Below, in pieces: positions 10,652-20,894 of a stretch of DNA of 64,000 nucleotides. The position numbers and the translations under genes are program-made. The notes beneath the pieces are model-generated. The model saw nothing but the letters and a program-made list of their open reading frames with translations, had not been told where the DNA came from and ran no database searches. This DNA comes from Podospora pseudocomata (Eukaryota > Ascomycota > Sordariomycetes > Sordariales > Podosporaceae). Position 1 is the first letter of the stretch. Every line of letters starts with the position of its first letter. Location of the stretch: NCBI RefSeq assembly GCF_035222375.1, contig NW_026946365.1, forward strand, positions 310,001 through 374,000, in the 5' to 3' direction.

Positions 10652-13600
10652 CTAGTAAACCTGCCCGATTGCTGCCACGGCAACAGCCACGAACCCAGCC
10701 ATGCCGAAGCTGGCCTGGAAATTGACCGCCGCTCCTGCAGTGTAGACTGGTAGCGGGGCGGAATCGGATGGTGTCGCGGGGGGTTGCTCATGAGGAGGAG
10801 CAGGAGCAGGAGCAGGAGGGGCCTCGTAAGGCTGGGCCGGCTCAGGCAGAGGAGAGGGGATCACAGGGCCGGGGCCGCCGATGACCGGTGGAGGAGGCGG
10901 GACGTAGCTTTGCTCTTCAACATAGCCTCCATCATCAATGGGAGGGGCAGGGGGGTTGCCACCGCCGCAACCACTCGGACCACCGTCGTCCTCGGGGCAC
11001 TCTTCGTGCGGAGCAACTGGGGGAGCCCAATAGTCATCCTCATCATCCGAGTCAGAGTCGGAGCCGGAACAAGAGTCGGAGCCAGAGTCGGAGGAAGAAC
11101 CACAGTCATAGCCAGAGTCGGAGTCAGAGCCAGAGTCAGACTCATACTCCGGAACATGTGCTGGGACTGGGACCGGAACCGGCTCGGGGCCCGAGCAGCA
11201 AGGGGCCGGTGGGGGATTGGAGGCATTCCCTTGAGGAGCAGGTTGAGGCTGTATATAGTTGGGCTGCTCATAAGGAGGAGCCTGGGGTGCTGGAGGTTGG
11301 GAATTCTCTGCCTTGGGAGGTTGGGCCGGAGGTTGAGGCTTCCCGCACTCGGGCTGCTCTTCGCACTCGGGTTTGGGAGGCTGAGGTTGCTGAGGTTGCT
11401 GAGGTTGGAGCTGCTGAGGTTGGGGCTGCTGTTGAGGCTGCTGGGGCTGCTGAGGCTGTTGAGGCTTCACACACTTGGTGGGCTCGTGGTCGGATTCGCT
11501 TCCGGAGTCGCAGTCTGAATCCGAATCCGAATCAGAGTCAGACCCGGAGCTGGAATCACAGTCAGACCCAGAACTGGAATCGCAGTCAGACCCAGAGCTA
11601 GAATCGCAGTCAGACCCAGAGCTGGAATCACAGTCAGACCCGGAGCTGGAATCGCAGTCACCGTCACTGTCACTGCCCGAGTCGTCCGAGGTGTCCCAGC
11701 AGTCATCGTCATCGTCATCGTCATCGCAGCTAGCGGGCTCCTGGGTATTCACCTCACAGTTGCTGCCCTTGCAGTGCTTAGCAGGAGGGGCAGGAATGAA
11801 CGGCCCACAGTCTGTCCCATTACCGCAGTGAACTGGCGGCGGAGGAGGGCAGTTGTCTCCCTGACAAGGCACGTAAGGCGGAGGAGGTGGAAGGCAACCA
11901 GCTCCTCTGCAAGGAACATAGGGAGGAGGGCAATTGTCCCCATGGCAAGGCACATACGGCGTCGGTACATGGTTGCAGTGTTCGCCCTCGCAGGGAACAG
12001 GAGGCGGGGGCCGGTAACCGCCTGTGGTGTTGAGGTTGACGTCCCGCGGGGGGAATGGATGGGCGTGTTCGGGGTAGTTGGGTTGGCAAGATTGGAACGG
12101 AGGGCAGCGGTCAGTATCAATTTCACAGAATGGAGTCCTTCGGTCACAGTATTGAACAGGGCGGCAAGAGTAGCCTTCAGGGCATCGAGCTCTGTGATAA
12201 TCATCACCAAGATTGCCGCTGTGGCCGTGACCGCGATCAAACCCAGATCCGTCTTGGCCACCATACCCGTTGCTATGTCCGTTTCTGTCGAAGCCAGGCA
12301 CAGGAGGCGGTGGAGGGATCGGAACGCCGTATGGTCCGGTGTCAGGGCGGCCGTCATGATCTGGTAGATGATCGGGAGACACCCGAGGAGGAGGGTAGAG
12401 AGGGTTGGGGTCGCTGCCATGGTTGTTGCCATTGTGGCCATGGCCGAAGTCATCATGTCCAGACTCGTCCTCAAAACGGTCATGATCATGACCTCCAAAA
12501 CCACTGTCACCATAGGGGGGGAAGCCATGACCGCCATTGCCGTGACCTCCAGGGAATCCTCCACCATGTCCATCGTGTCCGCCATGACCGTCTTGTCCAC
12601 CATGACCGTGCTGACCACCAGGAACAGGGAATCCGGGGAAAGGATTCCCACCATTATGGTCTTTGTTATCGTGCTTGTTGTCATGCTTGTTGTCATGCTT
12701 GTGGTCATCGTGCTTGTGGTCATGCTTGTGGTCATACTTGTTGTCATGGTGCTTGTTATCATGGTGCTTGTTATCATGGTGCTTGTTATCATGGTGCTTG
12801 TTATCATGGTGCTTGTTATCATGGTGCTTGTTATCATGGTGCTTGTTGTCATGGTGCTTGTGGTCGTGCTTATTGTCGTGCTTGTGATCATCGTGCTTGT
12901 GATCATCGTGCCTGTCATTATTGCCGCCTGGAAGATGAGGAATACCTGGGAATGGACTCTTTTCATCTTTGTCCTCATCATGATGCTTATCCTTGTGCTT
13001 GTCATGCTTGTCGTGCTTGTCGTGCTTGTCATGCTTGTCATGCTTGTGGTCCTTGTGCTTGTGGTCCTTGTGCTTGTGGTCCTTGTGCTTGTGGTGATGT
13101 TTATCATCGTGGTTGTTGTTATCATGGTTGTTGTCACCGTGGTTGTTGTCATGCTGGTTGCCGCCAAATTTGTTGTCCTTGTCCAGGTTGCCGCCAGGGA
13201 AGTTGCCTTTTCCTCCCCTCTCATCATCAAAATCACTATAATCGGGGAAGTCGAAGCCTGGACCGCCGCCGAAATAGTCATCATCTGTCCATTCGCTTTC
13301 CCAGTCTTCAAGATCGCCCCGAGACTTGCCGGGTCTGAAGCCAGACTCTCCATCATAGCCATTGTAATTTCCTTCATCAACAGAGTGACCCCACTTCTTG
13401 GAGGCATTGCATGGTGTTTTGCTGTTCGGGTGGCAGCCAAGGTCATACTCCGCACCGGCAGGAGAAGGCTTGGGGAAAGGAACCTCTGTAGCGGTGGACG
13501 GGTTGGACTGAGCACTGGGGGCAGAGGCTTCTGGCTTGGGCGATGGCTGCGGTGTAGGCAAAGGGTCTGACCGGACAGAAGGAATGGTAGCAGAGGCCCG

Positions 13601-14239
13601 GACAGAGGGGTAGTCAGAGGCAAACTCCTGTTGCCCCCCCACCTCTAGCTCATCTTGTAGCTCATGTTGGGCCTCGGTCTCAGCATCAGTCTCGACATCA
13701 GTCGGGACCTCCTCCTCAACTTCGATCTCGAGCTCGCTCTTGACCTCGGTTTTCACCTCAGTCTTGACTTCCACCTCGACCTTCGGTTCAGGTGAAGGCC
13801 GGGGAAAGACAAGCGAGGAGGCCAAAGGAGAAGCGATGGGAGAGATTTGCAAAGAAGGCTGGGCGGATGGTTCGGCCGAGGGGTGAGGACTGGCAACTGT
13901 GGCAGCTCCCGATGTTGGCTGCCACGCAGCTACGGTTCTGGTGTGGGCAATGGGTATGACGATGGGCCTGGTTGAGTAGACTGTGAGACTTGGTCTCACG
14001 AGAGTCTTGGTGTGGCAGTAGACACCGCTGCCGCCGGCTTTGCACAGTCTGTCGGCGAGCTCGTCATCTCCTTCCGCACCCTGATAAAAGGGAAGGGGAG
14101 AGGAGATGGGGCCAGAAGAAGCCGGCGGAATGGTATCGGCTGATGCTGCCTCGAGCGGTTCAGGTGGTATAGATGACACCGGAAAGGGAGCAGCCTTGAT
14201 AACCAATGCGGCACCAAGGGCCACTATTAATGCCTTCAT
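10652..14239 (-). CDS. Secreted, probably GPI-anchored, multi-repeat His/Asp/Ser/Cys-rich wall protein
   Basis: A single 1195-residue open frame from ATG 14239. Residues 1-16 read as a signal peptide ([16 protein letters not shown]). The order is: Ser/Pro region (20-150); Val/Glu/Lys alternation (153-200); linker to 360; His/Asp/Lys block 363-529 with units HHDNK, KDHKH and DKH; Gly/His block 542-608; Cys/Pro block 686-828 with PYVPCxGxxC repeats; Asp run 839-846; SGSDCDSS repeats 853-915; Pro/Gln tract 925-955; second Ser/Asp tract 1031-1066; Pro-rich stretch; and a hydrophobic tail 1173-1195 suited to GPI transfer. I do not recognise a named family. By composition it should be a wall or surface protein, and the His/Asp and Asp/Ser blocks could bind divalent metals or calcium. 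That is inference. No intron is needed. Confidence 0.8.
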   Translation of the reverse strand: MKALIVALGAALVIKAAPFPVSSIPPEPLEAASADTIPPASSGPISSPLPFYQGAEGDDELADRLCKAGGSGVYCHTKTLVRPSLTVYSTRPIVIPIAHTRTVAAWQPTSGAATVASPHPSAEPSAQPSLQISPIASPLASSLVFPRPSPEPKVEVEVKTEVKTEVKSELEIEVEEEVPTDVETDAETEAQHELQDELEVGGQQEFASDYPSVRASATIPSVRSDPLPTPQPSPKPEASAPSAQSNPSTATEVPFPKPSPAGAEYDLGCHPNSKTPCNASKKWGHSVDEGNYNGYDGESGFRPGKSRGDLEDWESEWTDDDYFGGGPGFDFPDYSDFDDERGGKGNFPGGNLDKDNKFGGNQHDNNHGDNNHDNNNHDDKHHHKHKDHKHKDHKHKDHKHDKHDKHDKHDKHDKHKDKHHDEDKDEKSPFPGIPHLPGGNNDRHDDHKHDDHKHDNKHDHKHHDNKHHDNKHHDNKHHDNKHHDNKHHDNKHHDNKHHDNKYDHKHDHKHDDHKHDNKHDNKHDNKDHNGGNPFPGFPVPGGQHGHGGQDGHGGHDGHGGGFPGGHGNGGHGFPPYGDSGFGGHDHDRFEDESGHDDFGHGHNGNNHGSDPNPLYPPPRVSPDHLPDHDGRPDTGPYGVPIPPPPPVPGFDRNGHSNGYGGQDGSGFDRGHGHSGNLGDDYHRARCPEGYSCRPVQYCDRRTPFCEIDTDRCPPFQSCQPNYPEHAHPFPPRDVNLNTTGGYRPPPPVPCEGEHCNHVPTPYVPCHGDNCPPPYVPCRGAGCLPPPPPYVPCQGDNCPPPPPVHCGNGTDCGPFIPAPPAKHCKGSNCEVNTQEPASCDDDDDDDDCWDTSDDSGSDSDGDCDSSSGSDCDSSSGSDCDSSSGSDCDSSSGSDCDSSSGSDSDSDSDSDCDSGSESDHEPTKCVKPQQPQQPQQPQQQPQPQQLQPQQPQQPQPPKPECEEQPECGKPQPPAQPPKAENSQPPAPQAPPYEQPNYIQPQPAPQGNASNPPPAPCCSGPEPVPVPVPAHVPEYESDSGSDSDSGYDCGSSSDSGSDSCSGSDSDSDDEDDYWAPPVAPHEECPEDDGGPSGCGGGNPPAPPIDDGGYVEEQSYVPPPPPVIGGPGPVIPSPLPEPAQPYEAPPAPAPAPPHEQPPATPSDSAPLPVYTAGAAVNFQASFGMAGFVAVAVAAIGQVY
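11042..11149 (-). repeat. Second Ser/Asp tract of the wall protein
   Basis: Encodes residues 1031-1066, a degenerate SDSGSD pattern with scattered Cys. It resembles the upstream SGSDCDSS array but is less regular, consistent with an older duplication of the same sequence type. Confidence 0.7.
11535..11654 (-). repeat. Five tandem 24-bp units coding SGSDCDSS
   Basis: Five head-to-tail 24-bp units, differing by only a few mostly synonymous bases. They encode five copies of the eight-residue SGSDCDSS, each with one Cys. They lie within the coding region of the wall protein. Confidence 0.9.
12653..13153 (-). repeat. His/Asp/Lys repeat block of the wall protein
   Basis: Encodes residues 363-529. 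It contains three sub-arrays: 15-bp KDHKH units (about 13041-13095), 9-bp DKH units (about 12998-13045) and 15-bp HHDNK units (about 12736-12855). All units are multiples of three, so the frame is kept whatever the copy number. Confidence 0.9.
12751..12840. repeat. Six identical 15-bp tandem copies
   Basis: Plus-strand unit GCTTGTTATCATGGT, repeated six times without a mismatch, with one-base variants on both sides (12736-12750 and 12841-12855). It encodes HHDNK on the minus strand. Confidence 0.97.
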
Positions 14240-15024
14240 GGCTTCCGGAGGCGACGTTCAACACACAGGAGGAGCAAGAGGGTTGTTGCTACCTCGTTGA
14301 AAAAAACTGAAGAAGGGGTGTCGTGGGAGTGACCGAGTGAGGGGACAGAAGAAGATCCAGAAAGATGCGTTTCGGGGAAGGACATTTCTAAATTGATTTT
14401 ATGGCTGATCACAGGATCGGTTCCGTGCCGTCATCAATGTCCGGCTTGCATCTAGGTTTGTTGGGGAAAGCCCCCATGGGCCATGGCACCATGGACTCCG
14501 AATGGGTTGGACTGGAGCGGACCGACGGCGTCCCTAGCACGGCATGGAAGACACGAAAACACAGCATTGACAGCGGGACCGGTCTTGGAGCTGTCAAGAG
14601 TATGCTTTGTGGCGTAGTTTTGGCGTGTTAGGAAGTCCGTATTGACCAGAGAGGGGCTTCTGAGGGCACACACCTCTGCCACATCTCCCATTGCCGAAGC
14701 CATCCTGAGTCGGCTGCGAGGGGCAGGTGGAGTTGCTGCCGAGTTCTTCCTCCGGACGGCTCAGCCTGGGGCAAACCTTCAAGTCGGAATGGGTACGAGT
14801 ACAGGGGCGAGTGTGGAACCGGGTCTTCTTGGGATCGGGTCAATGATTGTATCTGATTGCCTGTTCAACTGACGATGCCGTCTTCCCCATGGAAATGATC
14901 GATATCATCGACTGCTGCTTCCCCACCCTATCTTCCCTACCTCCTTGCCGCTACCTGTTGCCTGGTGATACCTTCACATTCTCTGCCTCTATCGAAACCA
15001 TGAACCTAACGCCCCAAATGCATC
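14240..15024. other. Wall-protein gene upstream region and ORM1 3' flank
   Basis: Upstream of one minus-strand gene and downstream of another. Short open frames on both strands lack codon bias and known motifs. I see no distinct element. Confidence 0.5.
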
Positions 15025-15814
15025 CTAATCTTCAGGCACTCCCGAAAACAGTCCAACGCGCATGCGGTGACTCTGTACGTTTATCATGTGTGAGAGGTGA
15101 CGTTTCCAGCCAAAGGGGAACAAACAGACTGATGGGAACAAAACTTACGACGGGCAGTTTTGGAATTACGACTCCCAGAACAGCGAGAAAGTTGATTGTA
15201 AAATAGGCCAAATCGTAGTGCGTATAGTGCGTACTCAGGAGGAAGAGCACAATGGGGACGCTCAGGAGAAACTTCTTGGCGGGCGTGTACTGGGCTCCAT
15301 CATCAATTTGCTCCCACATGTTCAGGTTGTCGTACGCTCCGCCGTTGAACTCGAATGGCACGCCGCGGACGTAGTGGAACATGATGTAGGAGCCAAACAT
15401 GTACGTGATGTTGGTCAACGTCCATGATGTCTCCTGTGAAACACCGGGGAGACTGTCGTAGAAGATCTTGAGGCCAAAGATCAAGACAAAGTGAATTGTC
15501 CATGCACCTGGCAGAGAGAGAGAGAGATTAGCACAGGTCTTCCTCTACTTTGAGTCCTTCCTTGATCGTCTTCCCCTCTCAGAGCTTGTTACACTCTCCA
15601 CTGCTCCCCCCAGCTTTCCTGAAAGAGTTGATTTCGGCAAACCAGATATCACAAAAGCACAAAGGCAAAAGGCTGTACCTTTAGCATTGACCCAGTTGGC
15701 GTTCAGGTTTGGCAGGGCAGACTGGTCACTCAGCTGCTCAATGGGCTCTGGTGGCTCATGGTAGACCTGGAGGATACTACTAGACCTCCTTCTTCGGCCG
15801 GCCTTGTCTGCCAT
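15025..15814 (-). CDS. ORM1: ORM1/ORMDL family protein, serine palmitoyltransferase regulator
   Basis: ORM proteins sit in the ER membrane and restrain serine palmitoyltransferase, the first step of sphingolipid synthesis. Phosphorylation of their N-terminus relieves this in yeast. Three exons, 15679-15814, 15149-15507 and 15025-15072, give 180 residues. The second and third exons contain the family signature: NANWVNAKGAW across the first junction, IHFVLIFGLKIFYD, PGVSQETSWTLTNI, YMFGSYIMFHYVRGVPFEF and AYDNLNMWEQID. The short last exon supplies SHRMRVGLFSGVPED, which matches the fungal C-terminus. Introns are 171 and 76 nt with donors GTACAG and GTAAGT. Four membrane segments are expected. 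The N-terminus has RRRRSSS, a likely kinase target. The ATG at 15814 gives MADKAGRRRRSSS, as in relatives. Confidence 0.95.
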
Positions 15815-17282
15815 GTTTCCGTGCGTGGATCCACGACGCGGAGGATTGGCGCCCGCGTCGTAAGAGACGGTGCGTGGTATGAGGATTGGGGAAGACAGCT
15901 TGGCGGTGTTGGCGGTCGGCGAAGGGTGCGACACACAGGATCGAGAAGCCGGACCGGGAGCTCGGAGGAAACGGGCACGAAGCACGATCGGTCGGCCGGG
16001 AGTTAGGTTGGGGAGAAATGCGGTCGGTCGAGCGAGGTCACACGCGGAGGATTGACACAGCCAATGCCAGTGCCAGATGTATCGCCAGTGGGATGATGTC
16101 ACAATCAATCGCCGAGCTGGACAACAGACAGCACAGGAAGAAGTTGCGTGGTCTGTCCAGAAGCCGAGTGCCTGAGTGAGGCTGCGGCGGAGAGCTTGTG
16201 GGGGGGTTTGAAGAATCGATGTTCCGTGAAAGCCGAAGAGAGGTGCGGGAGGCAAGGAAGGGGTCTGAAGAGGAGACAAATAGTGGACGCGGCTCCCCCC
16301 TGACAGGACAGACGGGCACTGATCTGGCTGCCCTTTTTCGCGACGTATTCTGCTTTTTATTACAACGTGTATTCTGTAGTAGGTAGTGTACTGCTCTTCG
16401 AGACTCGGAGCACACAGGATTCAGGTACCAGAGGGAGAGGCTGAGCGGGTGTTGATATGGAGATGCAGCGAGCGGAAGTTGGCTGGGTTCGGCGTCCGAT
16501 GGCCGGGATAGCCACGACAGCTAGGGACAATGGGGAAAATGCGCAAATGCTGGTGAGAGGTGGTGGTTCAAGGTGGCAATCTGGCCAGAATCAGACCCCA
16601 GGCGATGGCCTGTCAGGTACCTCCACTGCACAGATTGGCCCGAGATTGCGGAGGAGAAGACGTGCAGCACTAACATTTAAACGCCGGCCATTGCAAATTA
16701 CTGCCTGTGGCCGCTGCGACATGTGCTGATGGGCCGACCTCGTATTTATTAGGGACTTCCATGCCCTGTACCCTGGGGCGTAGTGGAATTTGATAGTGAT
16801 GCAGCCGACTGTCAGGCGGCCCAACATCTGTTGCCGTTAGGCTGCTATCAGAGATGTGTGGCTTTCTCTCCCGCCTGTTTGCTGCTTGCTCCATTTCCAA
16901 AGTCGACCCACAAAACAACAACATCATCTCTTTCATCATCAGGCCTCGCCAACGATATCTACGTTTTTACTCTTTACTCTTTGGGCTTTGGTCCCGGTCA
17001 TGGTGAAGACTGACTGTCTCCCCCTAAATACTGTGAAGTTATACCATCTTGGGTCTTCCCCCCAAAGCTACAGACAGCTTACTTATCAAGGTTCGAGAAC
17101 ATCACCAGCTGGCTTGGCAGTGACAGGGATTTGGCCGGCCGCTTTTTTCTCGATTAATTTTTTGACATCTCATCGCGGAACGCAGACCGCAGACGCGTCA
17201 TCCCCTGCCTGCCGAGACGACATTACCACCATCATTCCCTTTCGTCCTCTCATTCACCACGGCTATTTTAAGAACCTTCAAC
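15815..17282. other. Divergent promoter region, ORM1 and zinc-knuckle gene
   Basis: 1.47 kb shared between two head-to-head genes. The open frame of ORM1 continues upstream of its start without family similarity and is probably leader sequence. A pyrimidine-rich stretch and a CATC-rich segment precede the plus-strand start at 17283. No clear TATA box is visible. Confidence 0.5.
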
Positions 17283-19451
17283 ATGGATACAGCGCAAGAT
17301 ACTGTGGTGGACGACCACCCAGTTGCCAGGAAAAGATCTCTTTCAGAGGTGGAACCTTCCAGTCCAGCAGGCGAGGATGTGGACTCAACCAGGAAACGCA
17401 CAAGGACTGTCGAGCCTGATGAGAAGGATGAGGGGGAGATCACAGATTCCATGTCTGGCTCGTCGCCGGCACCGGAGAGCTTCACGCCAGTCCAGCCCTT
17501 CGCCAAAGCTCATAATGGCTGGAATGCTGGTGTCAATGGCGGGTTGAGGATATCCTTTCCCTCGCTCAGGAAGCCACCCCAAACAAACGCTGAGGGTGAT
17601 CAAGTCCCAAAGGCCCCAGAAGCGGAGTCCGGGCAGCCGTCCGAAGAAAAACCCCAGGTCCAAGGTCAGCCAGATACTGCCGTTGAGCTTGAGGCAAGGC
17701 CGTCTATTGAGGGTCTGATTACACCAGATGGATATCCGAGTCAGCCTAAAAACTCTCGACGACGATCCTGGGATGCCAGGTTCAAGCATTGGTGTATTGA
17801 ACTGATGAGGCTGAACAAGGACCACGAGGGAGTGCAAGACCCAGAGGTTCTGCGAGAGGCCTGGTCGAACTGGCTGCAAAATCGAAAAAAGCAAGACCCG
17901 CTGGCGCAGACGGCGGCACTACGGGCAGCTCAAAGTTTTGAATTCACTCCAGAGGCCCTCACAGAGATGGCATCGGCAGCTCTTACTCCGGAGAACGAAC
18001 CAGCATCGCCTGCAGAGCAGCAGAGTGACCGCAGCACAGACAAAGCGACCAGCGATACCGGCAAATCCGAAAACAGCAACAAGCCACTGACAACTTGGGA
18101 GGCTGGAGGCATGATCCAACCCATTCGGCCAAACCAGTCCGCACTTCCCCTGGACGCCAAAGACGACCAAGCATGGGAACACATCTTCACCATATGGTGC
18201 CAGGACTTGGCTGAAATCAACTCCAAGAAGATTAAGACCAAGGAACCGCGAGACTTCAACAGGATCTTGACGGCTTACAATCAATGGATTGGTACGATTG
18301 ATGGGCTGCCGAAGATCAGAGCCACGGCAGCCAGGCGTAATGCGAGCAATTACCTGGCGAAGAACAAGGGCAGGGTTGCCTCTTTGCTTTCTGGTCGGCC
18401 GTTAGACGACGAGCAAGAGACAGAAGAAGAGGAGCCCAAGGAGAAGGAGGCCGGGGAGGAACCAGTCCCAGAAACAGTGGTTGCGGAGGAAACCTTGCCT
18501 CTCGCAGCACCAGTCAACGACGGGAACGAGGAGGTCAAAAACATTCCGCTCACAGAAGGGGAAATGGCGTACCGGGACCGGTACTTTCCCGGCCTTGCTC
18601 CGGACGCTGTCTTTTGCGTCATGTGCGCTTCTTCGGAGCACAACTCGGCCGAGTGCCCCGAGATGGCCTGCAAGTTCTGCCACAAAGACCACCCTTGCTG
18701 GACTTGCCCTGCTCGACAACGCTGCTCCAAGTGCAAGCAACTTGGGCATTCTGTGGCCGAGTGCAAAGAGCAACTAATACTAGCCCAGGACGAAATGGAC
18801 TGCGCCCTCTGTGGCTCGCGAGACCACATTGAGTATAGCTGCGTCAACTTGACGAGAAGCTTCCGACCCAACCCCTCCAACACCCCCAAAGTCCAGTCCT
18901 TACCCGTCTTTTGTTACCGATGTGGTGCTGAGGGGCACTATGGTGGCGACTGCGGGCTCAGCGCGCTGGAGAAAAAGGGCAGCAGCTTCAACCCATTCAC
19001 CAAGGCGAACGCAAGCCAGTACGTGGATCCAAACTCTTCAGAGACGGCCCTTGCCTACCGCGGCGGTCACCGGTCTGCAGCAGATTACAGATCAGGTGGC
19101 AGACCGGATCTTGGCAAAAGCATTGTCCCTCGCCAGCACATTCAGTTCGAGTCAGACGACGACGATGATGATGAGTTCATACAACCCATTGTTCAAAAGC
19201 CGAGGCGGTCTGGGCACATTACCTTCTCTGGATACAGTGGGAATGGCAGTCAAAACCAGGAGAAACCCAGCGCGAGATACCCATCCAGCCTCCCTCCAAA
19301 GCCTCCGGCGGTGTCGGTGCAACCACTACCGCGTGGGCCCCCTCCTCCGCTACCTCCAGGGAACAATTCTTTTGGGAGAAAACACGGCGGTGGAGGAAGT
19401 AGGGGCAGGGGCAGAAGTGGAGGTGGGGGTAGGGGCCGAGGTCGCTATTAA
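17283..19451 (+). CDS. Five-zinc-knuckle RNA-binding protein, Air1/Air2-like (TRAMP complex)
   Basis: A single 722-residue exon. Residues about 445-557 hold five CCHC zinc knuckles: CVMCASSEHNSAEC, CKFCHKDHPCWTC, CSKCKQLGHSVAEC, CALCGSRDHIEYSC and CYRCGAEGHYGGDC. The second has a one-residue shorter C-to-H gap than the canonical C-x2-C-x4-H-x4-C. Five knuckles of this spacing are typical of Air1/Air2, which pair with the poly(A) polymerase Trf4 and helicase Mtr4 to feed nuclear RNAs to the exosome. The N-terminal part is acidic and disordered with a KRTR cluster. It includes a duplicated W-W-C module at residues 163-205 and 298-345. The C-terminus is Pro-rich, then Arg/Gly-rich (GGGRGRGRY), suiting RNA binding. 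Nuclear location is inferred. Yeast Air proteins are about half this length, so the N-terminal extension is extra. Confidence 0.8.
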   Translation: MDTAQDTVVDDHPVARKRSLSEVEPSSPAGEDVDSTRKRTRTVEPDEKDEGEITDSMSGSSPAPESFTPVQPFAKAHNGWNAGVNGGLRISFPSLRKPPQTNAEGDQVPKAPEAESGQPSEEKPQVQGQPDTAVELEARPSIEGLITPDGYPSQPKNSRRRSWDARFKHWCIELMRLNKDHEGVQDPEVLREAWSNWLQNRKKQDPLAQTAALRAAQSFEFTPEALTEMASAALTPENEPASPAEQQSDRSTDKATSDTGKSENSNKPLTTWEAGGMIQPIRPNQSALPLDAKDDQAWEHIFTIWCQDLAEINSKKIKTKEPRDFNRILTAYNQWIGTIDGLPKIRATAARRNASNYLAKNKGRVASLLSGRPLDDEQETEEEEPKEKEAGEEPVPETVVAEETLPLAAPVNDGNEEVKNIPLTEGEMAYRDRYFPGLAPDAVFCVMCASSEHNSAECPEMACKFCHKDHPCWTCPARQRCSKCKQLGHSVAECKEQLILAQDEMDCALCGSRDHIEYSCVNLTRSFRPNPSNTPKVQSLPVFCYRCGAEGHYGGDCGLSALEKKGSSFNPFTKANASQYVDPNSSETALAYRGGHRSAADYRSGGRPDLGKSIVPRQHIQFESDDDDDDEFIQPIVQKPRRSGHITFSGYSGNGSQNQEKPSARYPSSLPPKPPAVSVQPLPRGPPPPLPPGNNSFGRKHGGGGSRGRGRSGGGGRGRGRY

Positions 19452-20894
19452 CAGCGAGAAATAGAAGTGATAGATGAGATAAAGCCTCTACCAGTTGCGA
19501 AGTCCTGCAGGAAGAGAAAGAATACCACGACATAATGCTACCAATGATCCACATGCCATGACCAGTCCACTCAACTGCTCCTCTCTACGTGGTGGCAGTT
19601 TGAAGCACACCGCTTGCGAATCACAGACGACGCAGCAGGGGGGGGAGAAGTTTCGAAACATTTCTGATAGGCCGGCAGTTGGGCACCGGGAGGAAGTGGG
19701 GGGCGCGTCCTGGTCGCGACTCAAAAGACTTTCTCGGCAATTTGAAAGTGAGGCCTCGGAAGGCGGTGGTTTTTGATATGTCCACGACTGTGATCATGAG
19801 CATGAGCATGAGCATGAGCATGGGATGGGTGCTCCTTTTGAGTGAAATATTCGATATCGGCATGTAAGGAAACCCAACATGGGCCATGAAGGCCTAAGGC
19901 AAAGGCGACATTGTTCTGGAAGACGGGCGGGGCGCTTAATGGCTTTATGTAATCGGCCGCGGAACCAACATCGCGCCAGTTTCGTGCACTAATCGCGCGT
20001 GTTTCGCGCGACGTGGCCTGCCAAGAGCTGTCTCAACGTTCTCGATGCCATTGATTGGACAGAAAGTCACCGTCGACGAGGACCCTGTCTTGTCCTCCCG
20101 CCCTGTCTTTTATCGATAGCGACTTCCCCCCCTGGCCTTCCCCACAACTCCAAGTGCCGTTTCAACATCTCCCAGTGGTCGAGAAGAGGCGGCCTTGAGA
20201 CAGCCTGCAGACGGCCGCAGTTGTCGCATGCAGGTCTCGTAGCCTCCAGGCCACTCAGGAGACCCGGCGCGGTCCGCACACGTCGGTCGCGGTCGCAGCA
20301 CCGTTCTCATGTCCCTGGCCCTACCTTAAATCCACGCTTGTCCAGTTGCATGTCCAGTCCACAGCTGCAGAGGGACAGGGGACAATGAGTCACTCATCAC
20401 CACTCGTTCTCCCAGGTCGGCCATCTGGGGCGACGACGAACCCTGACCTCTAGCGAAATCGCGCACGAGAGAGGAACCGCGAAGGGGGAAAATTGGGAGG
20501 TTGTTGAGTCGGTAGGGGAGGAGGAGGAGGAGAAGGGGAAGGGGGGGCTTGTATAACTTGGTCCACGCGCTTTCTCTCGCGCGTCCGGTGATCAAGAATT
20601 TTTCTGTTCCTATTTCCCCATCACACTTCTTCTTTTTAGATCAAGCAGATATCTATTTCCCGGTTCTCAGCGAGAAATACAACCCGTTCTCTTTCTCTCT
20701 CGTCTCTGACAGATATCTCAGGTTCTCAGGTTCTCACCTCCACAGCGTTTGCTATACACCTATCTCACACATCTCACCTACACATCTCACCTACACACCT
20801 CACTTGAAACCACCACGTTTTGCTCGGCGCAGGGCTCCTGGCAGTTCCCAAACATTCCAGTGTTGGTTGTGTTTCTTGACGACATGCTAGAGCT
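19452..20894. other. Intergenic region before the F-box-like gene
   Basis: Holds the 3' flank of the zinc-knuckle gene and the upstream region of the next plus gene. Four perfect CATGAG hexamers lie at 19795-19818. A purine-rich strip of AGG/GGA sequence lies at about 20515-20550. TCTC-rich and CACAT-rich leader-like sequence (20690-20800) is just upstream of the start. Confidence 0.5.

Noticed and set aside
10144-10791. A 215-codon minus-strand frame
   Set aside because: Runs across the 3' flank of the wall-protein gene, including the A20 tract (read as poly-Phe), with no codon bias.
12055-13338. A 427-codon plus-strand frame rich in Cys/His/Gly
   Set aside because: Antisense shadow of the same repeat block; composition is fully explained by the 15-bp unit.
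12368-13570. A 400-codon plus-strand frame of Val/Leu/Met that mimics membrane segments
   Set aside because: Antisense shadow of the His/Asp repeats. The hydrophobicity comes from reading GTTGTCATG-type repeats, not from a real membrane protein.
11749-13623. A 624-codon open frame, minus strand, other frame, rich in Met/Thr/Ile
   Set aside because: It is the wall-protein repeat read one base over. Repeat units of 15, 9 and 24 bp lack stops in several frames, so long shadows appear.
19795-19818. Four CATGAG hexamers
   Set aside because: A simple short repeat in a 3' flank; too small to claim a function.
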